33,130 nucleotides of DNA. Origin: Deltaproteobacteria bacterium (GTDB lineage: Bacteria > Myxococcota_A > UBA9160 > SMWR01). Under the pieces are notes generated by a model that searched no databases, had not been told where the DNA came from, and saw nothing but the letters and a program-made list of their open reading frames with translations. Below are positions 27,038 to 33,130 of this stretch, in pieces (position 1 is the stretch's first letter; each line of letters starts with the position of its first letter). Where the stretch lies: the NCBI GenBank assembly GCA_019313245.1, contig JAFDBP010000050.1, forward strand, positions 1 to 33,130. Direction: 5' to 3'. Position numbers and translations under genes: made by a program.

Positions 27038-29644
27038 ATGAGCCAGACCCGACGTGACTTTCTGAAGAACGCGGTCGCCACATCGGTGGCCGGGAGCATC
27101 GGCATCTCGGTTCCGGTGAACGCCCTGGCGCAGGTGGACGAGTGGCGGGGAAAAGAGAACTGGAAGTGGGACAAGACCGTTTGCCGCTTCTGCGGGGTCG
27201 GCTGCGGGATCATGATGGCCACCAACAAGGGGCGGATCGTCTCCGTCAAGGGCGACCCGGAATCGCCCGTCAATCGCGGGCTCACCTGCATCAAGGGCTA
27301 CTTCAACGCCAAGATCCTGTACGGCGAAGATCGCCTCACGAAGCCGCTGCTCCGCAAGAAGAACGGCGTGTACGACAAGAACGGCAAGTTCACGCCGGTC
27401 AGCTGGGACGAGGCTTTCGACGTAATGACCGCGAAGTTCAAGGAGTATTACGCGGAACACGGCCCCGCCAGCGTCTCGATCTTCGGATCGGGCCAGTACA
27501 CCATCGACGAGGGCTACGCGGCCGCGAAGTTCATGAAGGCCGGCGTGCGCTCGAACAACATCGACCCCAATGCGCGCCACTGCATGGCCTCTGCGGTTGC
27601 GGGCTTCATCCAGACGTTCGGGATCGATGAGCCGCCCGGCTGCTACGACGACATCGAGCAGACCGACGCGGTGGTCTGCTGGGGCGCCAACATGGCCGAG
27701 TGCCATCCGATACTCTGGTCGCGCGTGACAGATCGCAAGATCAAGCACGAGCCGATGCAGATCGTGAACCTCTCGACGTACGGCAACCGCACCAGCGACA
27801 TCGCCGATCTCGAGATGATCTTCGAGCCACAGACCGATCTCGCAATCATGAACTTCATCGCGCGCTACATGATCGAGAACGGGGGGATGAACCAGAAGTT
27901 CGTAGACAAACACTGCGCGTTCGCCGCGGGGCCCACCGACATCGGCTACGGCCTGCCCGACGACCATCCGCTCGAGCAGGGCCAGTCGATGCGCAGCAAG
28001 GCCGGCGCCCACTGGACGATCACATTCGAGGAGTTCAAGCAGAACCTCGAACCCTATACGGCGAAGTACGTCAGCGATTTATCCGGCGTTCCCGAAGAGA
28101 AACTGGTCGCACTGGCGAAGCTCTACACGGACCCGAAGCGAAAGGTCGTTTCGTTCTGGACGATGGGCTTCAACCAACACACCCGCGGCACCTGGGTAAA
28201 CGAGCAGATCTACATGATCCACCTGCTCGGCGGAAAGATCTCCACGCCGGGATCGGGAGCCTTCTCGCTGACCGGCCAGCCGTCTGCCTGCGGAACCGCG
28301 CGCGAGGTGGGCACCTTCGCCCATCGACTGCCCGCGGACATGGTGGTCGCCAATCCGGATCACCGCGCGAAGGCCGAGAAGCTCTGGCACCTGCCCTCGA
28401 AGACACTCAATCCCAAGGTGGGAACCCACGCCGTGCAAATGGTGCGCGACCTGCGCTCCGGGAAGGTCAAGTTCTTCTGGGCGATGGTCACGAACCCCTT
28501 CCAGGATTTCGCCAACGCCAACGAATGGCTGCGGGCGGCCCGCGAGAAGGACAACTTCATCGTCGTGTCGGACTGCTACCCGACGGTATCGGCAAAGGTG
28601 GCCGATCTGGTGCTGCCCGTCGCGATGATCTACGAGAAGTGGGGCGCCTACGGGAACGCGGAGCGGCGCACGCAACACTGGCGCCAGCAGGTGACGGCGC
28701 CGGGCGACGCCAAGGGAGACCTCTGGCAGATCCTGGAGTTCTCGAAGCGCTTCAAGCTCGCGGAAGTGTGGAAAGAACAACCGCTGCCCGGCCTCGCAGC
28801 GGACGGCTTCGAGGACGGAAAGCTCCCGGACGTGCTCGCCGAGGCCAAGAAGATGGGATACGACCCGGAGCAGACCCTCTACGAGGTGCTCTTCGCGCGA
28901 CCCGAGTACAAGAGCGTGCGCTGGCCCGACCCCATCGCCGACGGACACCCGAACGACATTGCCGAGGATTTCGGCTTCTTCGTCCACAAAGCGCTGTGGA
29001 ACGAGTACCAGAAGTTCGGAACCGGCAATGGCCACGATCTGGCGGATTTCGACACCTATCACCGGATGCGCGGCCTGCGCTGGCCGGTCGTGAACGGGCG
29101 CGAGACCCAATGGCGCTACCGCGAGGGTTACGACCCCTACGTGAAGCCCGGTCAGGACTTCCACTTCTACGGCAAGGCGCTGAAGAAGATCCCGGCGGGT
29201 GGCCCCAAGGGCGAGCCGGTCGCCCTCGACGGCAAAGCGAAGATCTTCTTCCGGCCCTACGCGCCGGCGGCGGAGAGCCCGGACGCCGAGTACGACCTGT
29301 GGCTCTGCACGGGACGCGTGCTCGAGCACTGGCACTCCGGAACGATGACCAAACGCGTTCCGGAACTCAATCGCGCCGTCCCGTACGCGAAGTGTTACAT
29401 GCACCCGGCCGACGCAGAGGCGCGCGGGATCGCGCAACACGAGGAAGTCGTCGTGGAGTCGCGCCGAGGCAAGGTGAAGGCGCGGGTGGAAACCAACGGC
29501 CGCAACAGCGTGCCGAAGGGCCTCATCTTCGTGCCGTGGTTCGACGAGAACGTCCTGATCAACAAACTGACCCTGGACAACACCTGTCCGATCTCGAAAG
29601 AGACGGACTACAAGAAGTGCGCAGCCCGGGTGCGAAAGGTCTGA
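27038..29644 (+). CDS. napA: Periplasmic nitrate reductase catalytic subunit NapA
   Basis: 868 aa; Tat signal [22 protein letters not shown]; [4Fe-4S] motif CRFCGVGCG...GLTCIKGYF; candidate Mo-ligand Cys in [43 protein letters not shown]. Confidence 0.95.
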   Translation: MSQTRRDFLKNAVATSVAGSIGISVPVNALAQVDEWRGKENWKWDKTVCRFCGVGCGIMMATNKGRIVSVKGDPESPVNRGLTCIKGYFNAKILYGEDRLTKPLLRKKNGVYDKNGKFTPVSWDEAFDVMTAKFKEYYAEHGPASVSIFGSGQYTIDEGYAAAKFMKAGVRSNNIDPNARHCMASAVAGFIQTFGIDEPPGCYDDIEQTDAVVCWGANMAECHPILWSRVTDRKIKHEPMQIVNLSTYGNRTSDIADLEMIFEPQTDLAIMNFIARYMIENGGMNQKFVDKHCAFAAGPTDIGYGLPDDHPLEQGQSMRSKAGAHWTITFEEFKQNLEPYTAKYVSDLSGVPEEKLVALAKLYTDPKRKVVSFWTMGFNQHTRGTWVNEQIYMIHLLGGKISTPGSGAFSLTGQPSACGTAREVGTFAHRLPADMVVANPDHRAKAEKLWHLPSKTLNPKVGTHAVQMVRDLRSGKVKFFWAMVTNPFQDFANANEWLRAAREKDNFIVVSDCYPTVSAKVADLVLPVAMIYEKWGAYGNAERRTQHWRQQVTAPGDAKGDLWQILEFSKRFKLAEVWKEQPLPGLAADGFEDGKLPDVLAEAKKMGYDPEQTLYEVLFARPEYKSVRWPDPIADGHPNDIAEDFGFFVHKALWNEYQKFGTGNGHDLADFDTYHRMRGLRWPVVNGRETQWRYREGYDPYVKPGQDFHFYGKALKKIPAGGPKGEPVALDGKAKIFFRPYAPAAESPDAEYDLWLCTGRVLEHWHSGTMTKRVPELNRAVPYAKCYMHPADAEARGIAQHEEVVVESRRGKVKARVETNGRNSVPKGLIFVPWFDENVLINKLTLDNTCPISKETDYKKCAARVRKV

Positions 29645-29646
29645 GC

Positions 29647-29886
29647 GTGAAGCGCAAGCTGGCGATCAGTCGCAGACAGTTCTTGACCGGCGCCTTCCGG
29701 GGGCGCGACGCCGCCCCCCCGGAAGCAGAGGCGCCCCCCGCCCTGCCCCGCGATCTCGCCCGGGCGAAGCTGGCCGAGCGCTACTGCTTTGCGTGGAACG
29801 AAGAACCGGAGACCCCGGACTGGGAAAAGGGGCTCGACGGCGTGCTCGAAGAGATGGAAAACCTGAAGGGAATCGAGGATTTCTGA
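29647..29886 (+). CDS. 79-aa NapF-leader-like mini-protein between napA and napB
   Basis: GTG start 2 nt after the napA stop; MKRKLAISRRQFLTGAFRGRDAAPPEAEAPPALPRDLARAKLAERYCFAWNEEPETPDWEKGLDGVLEEMENLKGIEDF; SRRQFL twin-arginine-like motif, no ferredoxin Cys clusters. Confidence 0.65.
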   Translation: MKRKLAISRRQFLTGAFRGRDAAPPEAEAPPALPRDLARAKLAERYCFAWNEEPETPDWEKGLDGVLEEMENLKGIEDF

Positions 29887-29936
29887 ACTGCGCGCGAGCC
29901 TTGGCGCAGCGAATGGCATCGGCAGAGGAGAGCATC

Positions 29937-30512
29937 ATGCGACGCAGACTTCGGCGCAATTTCTGGCTGGTGGTGACAGTCGCCGCCGCGCTCGTTTCGG
30001 GCGCCTTCTTGGGTGCCTGCGCGGGAACGAAGGGGGAAGACTCCGGCAAAGGCGCCGCTCGGTCCGCGGCGACGGGCCCGGACGACATCGAAGTCTTCTT
30101 CCGCACCGCGAGCATTGGATCGATCGGCGACCAGGGACTGCCCGAATATCCCGCGGCCGATCCGGGCGAGTCGACGAAGCTCGGACGCGACTTCCCCGAC
30201 GCGCCGCCCCAGATCCCCCACGCGGTCGACGACATGTATCCGATCACACTCTCGGGCAACGATTGCCTGGATTGCCATCACCCGGATAACGCCCTCGGGG
30301 CCGACGATGTGCCGCTTCCGGAGAGTCACTTCATGGAACCGATCATGGGCGAGGGAGAAGCCGCGAGCCCGATGGTCTTGATTTTGAAGGGCGATGCGAA
30401 GGCCCAGGATGTCGCGGGTGCTCGTTTCAACTGCAACCTGTGTCACACCCCGCAAGCGACGAACGTCGCGACGCCGAGAAACGACTTCGATGCGCAGCGG
30501 AGCATGAAGTAG
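29937..30512 (+). CDS. napB: Diheme cytochrome c subunit NapB-like, predicted lipoprotein
   Basis: Two CxxCH motifs (CLDCH, CNLCH); PPQIPHAVDDMYPITLSGNDCLDCHHPDNA; lipobox-like LGAC; ATG 29937 after AGAGGAGA. Confidence 0.85.
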   Translation: MRRRLRRNFWLVVTVAAALVSGAFLGACAGTKGEDSGKGAARSAATGPDDIEVFFRTASIGSIGDQGLPEYPAADPGESTKLGRDFPDAPPQIPHAVDDMYPITLSGNDCLDCHHPDNALGADDVPLPESHFMEPIMGEGEAASPMVLILKGDAKAQDVAGARFNCNLCHTPQATNVATPRNDFDAQRSMK

Positions 30513-30537
30513 TGGACGGCTGAAGCGTCAGATCGTG

Positions 30538-30565
30538 CGCGGCCTCAATCCGCGAGGAGGCCGCG
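30538..30565. terminator. Candidate hairpin downstream of napB
   Basis: CGCGGCCTC / GAGGCCGCG, 9-bp stem with a 10-nt loop; no clear T-tract. Confidence 0.4.
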
Positions 30566-30624
30566 TTCGCGATCAATCGGATTCCAGGACGTCGTCGTGG
30601 GCGCGGCCGCCGAACGAACCGGGC

Positions 30625-30656
30625 GCCGCAGCGCCGGCTCGTGCCGGCGCTGCGGC
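30625..30656. terminator. Strong hairpin between the convergent napB and cytochrome genes
   Basis: Perfect 14-bp stem GCCGCAGCGCCGGC / GCCGGCGCTGCGGC with TCGT loop; no T-tract. Confidence 0.5.
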
Positions 30657-30678
30657 CGTTCGAACAGTCATCTCTCGA

Positions 30679-31701
30679 TCAGGATCTGCTCTTCTCCCTG
30701 ACCCTGCGGTTGCGACGTCGCTGCAGCCAGGCCATTCCAACCACACCCGATACGAACTGAAGCACCACACCCGGCTCGGGGGTGGGCGTCGGTGTCGGAG
30801 TGGCGGTCGGGGTCGAGGTCGGCGTGGACGTCGGTGTCGCGGTCGGCGTGGACGTCGGCGTCGCCGTAGGCGTCGCGGTGGGCGTCGGCGGCGGTAGGGT
30901 GGGTGTCGCCGTAGGCGTCGCGGTGGGCGTCGCAGTGGGCGTCGCGGTAGGCGTAGGCGTCGCGGTGGGCGTAGCCGTGGGCGTAGGCGTCACAGCCACG
31001 CAGTCGGAGTCCGCTACGTCGTAGTCGAGGTCGCCGTCGTTATCGAGGCCCAGACCCGCCGGATCGCCGGAGAACTCTTCCTCCGCATTCGCATTACACG
31101 GATCCAGCGTCAGAGCGACGATGTCATTCGTGGTGGAGCTATACCAGGGCGGCATGATGTCTTCGCCCGCGGCCGTGAAATTCGCCGGGTTGGAGTCGGC
31201 GTGGCAGGTAACACAGAAAAAACCGTCGCCGTCGGCTGGCGCGCCCGCTTCGAAGTGATGCTGGCGCAGACCGGCTCCCCAACCCGGACCGGGCCCGAAA
31301 GCGTTGGCATCTTCCAGGCGGCCGTGACACCCCATACAGGCGATGGCGTTGACACCGTCTTTGGCGTTAGCGGAACTTCTGAGGTTGACCAGCCTCTGGA
31401 ATGTTCCATCGCCGCCATGACAGTTGTCACAGCTGGAGTCGATATCCGTGTTGTCCAGATGGGCGGCGTGAAGACTGGTTCCCCAGTCAAAATTCTCCGC
31501 CACCGAGATGTACGGACTGGTCTCCCGGAAGCCGGTGTGGCAGTGGGCGCACTGTCCTACCGTACCGATTGCGTCCGAGTAGAATTGGTAGGCGGCGGAG
31601 TTACTCGCCCAGAGGGTCGCGAATAATGCGGCCACCGCAGCGATTGCGAGTGCGCCCGATAGATGACGCAATAAGTGTGATGAGAGGGTATTGCGTGACA
31701 T
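30679..31701 (-). CDS. Secreted tetraheme c-type cytochrome with Pro/Thr linker and PEP-CTERM-like C-terminal sorting signal
   Basis: Signal peptide; four CxxCH motifs (CAHCH, CDNCH, CMGCH, CVTCH); (TPTxTPTA)n linker; C-terminus [33 protein letters not shown] = PEP + hydrophobic segment + Arg tail. Confidence 0.88.
   Translation of the reverse strand: MSRNTLSSHLLRHLSGALAIAAVAALFATLWASNSAAYQFYSDAIGTVGQCAHCHTGFRETSPYISVAENFDWGTSLHAAHLDNTDIDSSCDNCHGGDGTFQRLVNLRSSANAKDGVNAIACMGCHGRLEDANAFGPGPGWGAGLRQHHFEAGAPADGDGFFCVTCHADSNPANFTAAGEDIMPPWYSSTTNDIVALTLDPCNANAEEEFSGDPAGLGLDNDGDLDYDVADSDCVAVTPTPTATPTATPTPTATPTATPTATPTATPTLPPPTPTATPTATPTSTPTATPTSTPTSTPTATPTPTPTPEPGVVLQFVSGVVGMAWLQRRRNRRVREKSRS
30776..30992. 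repeat. 6/12-bp GC-rich minisatellite encoding the Pro/Thr linker
   Basis: Repeated GGCGTCGCGGTG / GGCGTCGGTGTC-type units on the + strand, in frame with PT codons on the minus strand. Confidence 0.85.
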
Positions 31702-32022
31702 AGATAGCTCCCGTCAGTGAGTTGATCCCTTTGGCGGCCTGAGTAGGCGCTTCCGCGCCCACTCCCCCGACCGACGGTTCATTTACACGCAATTCGCATG
31801 CCACCCCCTTTTGACGCCTTAGAAAGCGCCAGCGCCAACTTGAAGGCGGCGAACGCTGCGCGGCTAGATGGCGGTGTGGCAAAACACCCCATCGCGCAGC
31901 AAGCGACAATCCTTGCAGGTCGCAGAGGATCCCCTCGGGGGGAACCCATCCCGGCCTGCGCAGTTCCTCGGGTGCGGGGCTCCATCCGGTGGGCGCGCAG
32001 AGAGCACACCGCGATTAGCGGT

Positions 32023-32286
32023 TCAGTCGCTACAGCGAAGGGAACTCGGCGGCGTGTTGCCGCACTGGATGCCGGCGGTCACACCGGAGGAGAGGATTGC
32101 GCAGGCGTTGGCCGTGGCTCCGCTGACGGCGCGTTCGCGGCTCGAGGCGATGGTGGTGCGGCAGGCGCGCCTGCCCTCGAACTCGATACACACCTCGCAC
32201 TCGACCTGGGCCTCCTTCATCAGCGCCATCACGAGCACCGAAACGAAGACCGCGGCCAGAACGACTCCCGTGATTACGCGCGCCAT
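32023..32286 (-). CDS. Small Cys-containing membrane/secreted hypothetical protein
   Basis: 87 aa MARVITGVVLAAVFVSVLVMALMKEAQVECEVCIEFEGRRACRTTIASS...; N-terminal TM then CEVC and spaced Cys. Confidence 0.65.
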   Translation of the reverse strand: MARVITGVVLAAVFVSVLVMALMKEAQVECEVCIEFEGRRACRTTIASSRERAVSGATANACAILSSGVTAGIQCGNTPPSSLRCSD

Positions 32287-32404
32287 GTAGCAACAGTACC
32301 TGTTCTGGTCGACTGCGACATCATCCCGTGGTGGATCGCAAGGCCGATCTCGCGATCGATCGAAGCCGCGCTCCCGGGCCCGATGGCGCGACGAATGCCG
32401 AAGA

Positions 32405-32920
32405 TCAGACGATCGATTCGTCTACGAAGACGTCGGCCTCGGGTCGGAGCAACTCTTCTACACCCGGAATCGCGTGGAGAATGTCCAGCGCGGAAATCAC
32501 ACCCTGCACCCGGAGCTCTTCGTCCACGACCACCAGGCGGTGAATCCGTTCTCGGACCATCGTCGAGGCGGCCACCGCGATGGGCCGGTCGGCGCCGATG
32601 CAATGGACCATCGGAGACATCACGTCCTCGACTGGAGCCGTCTGGATGTCGGTGAGCTGCAAACCGGCGATCGCCTCCTCGTCGGTGACGTGCAACCGCG
32701 AGTTGTCGTAGAACGCCGCTCCGTCCACACCGGTGTTGTAGTGCCAGGCGAGCAGGTCGGTCTGACTGATCACACCAACCAGGATGCCGTCGTCGTTGAC
32801 CACGGGCAGGCCGTGCACGCGCCGTTCCAGCATCAGCTTTTCCAACTCGTGCACATCGCTCTTGCGATTGATCACCGCGACGTCGCGGGTCATCAACTCG
32901 GCAACCTGCTTTGCGCCCAT
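32405..32920 (-). CDS. CBS-domain pair protein
   Basis: ORF 32405..32989, ATG 32920 (MGAKQVAELMTRDVAVINRKSDVHELEKLMLERRVHGLPVVNDDGILVGVISQTDLL...APVEDVMSPMVHCIGADRPIAVAASTMVRERIHRLVVVDEELRVQGVISALDIL): two CBS motifs. Confidence 0.92.
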   Translation of the reverse strand: MGAKQVAELMTRDVAVINRKSDVHELEKLMLERRVHGLPVVNDDGILVGVISQTDLLAWHYNTGVDGAAFYDNSRLHVTDEEAIAGLQLTDIQTAPVEDVMSPMVHCIGADRPIAVAASTMVRERIHRLVVVDEELRVQGVISALDILHAIPGVEELLRPEADVFVDESIV

Positions 32921-33130
32921 CGAACAGTCTCCAAAACCTCTCGGCGGCCGCGCTGACCGTCGACCCCTCGGATGATGGCATGACTGCATTCCATTTCCCA
33001 GTGGCCAATCGCGCGACTGCGACCGCGGCAGATGCTCGGGGGCTGGACGGTGGCGGCGATACCCGGAGTTCCCGAATTCCGACGTCGCGTCAGCACACCG
33101 CCGGGCGCGAGCCGTTGTGCGAGCGCCCGC

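Noticed and set aside
30782-31024. Plus-strand [20 protein letters not shown]
   Set aside because: Antisense translation of the minisatellite encoding the PT linker of the cytochrome gene.
1-33130. CRISPR arrays, tRNA or rRNA genes, integrases
   Set aside because: No regularly spaced direct repeats, cloverleaf/T-loop patterns, rRNA-like sequence or recombinase/transposase motifs were recognised in either strand.

Overview
33.1 kb window from a high-GC bacterial genome. Lineage is not determinable from sequence alone, but it is compatible with a Binatia/Deltaproteobacteria/Myxococcota-like organism. From left to right it contains: (i) three tandem minus-strand paralogs of a secreted Cys-containing PEP-CTERM protein, the first running off the left edge, with a similar hairpin terminator after the second and third; (ii) a tandem pair of ~137-bp elements with ~21-bp terminal inverted repeats at 4961-5247; (iii) a membrane-anchored hypothetical protein, a large FG-GAP/ASPIC-UnbV secreted protein, a DUF3313-like protein, a fused MFS-like/spermidine-synthase-like protein and a TPR protein; (iv) a TetR regulator followed by a dimethylglycine dehydrogenase/GcvT-type flavoprotein interrupted by one in-frame TAG; (v) a GT-C-like membrane protein, a Cys-type sulfatase, an M13 metallopeptidase lipoprotein, a PAS hybrid histidine kinase and a serine hydrolase; (vi) a compact periplasmic nitrate reductase cluster (napD, napA, a NapF-leader-like mini-protein, napB) with no napC/napGH in the window; (vii) convergent to it, a tetraheme c-type cytochrome with a long Pro/Thr linker and a PEP-CTERM-like C-terminus; (viii) a small Cys-rich membrane protein and a CBS-pair protein. 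The items most worth a second look are the PEP-CTERM tetraheme cytochrome beside a nap cluster lacking NapC, the NapF-like mini-protein, the TIR element pair, the amber-interrupted flavoenzyme, and the mosaic PEP-CTERM array.
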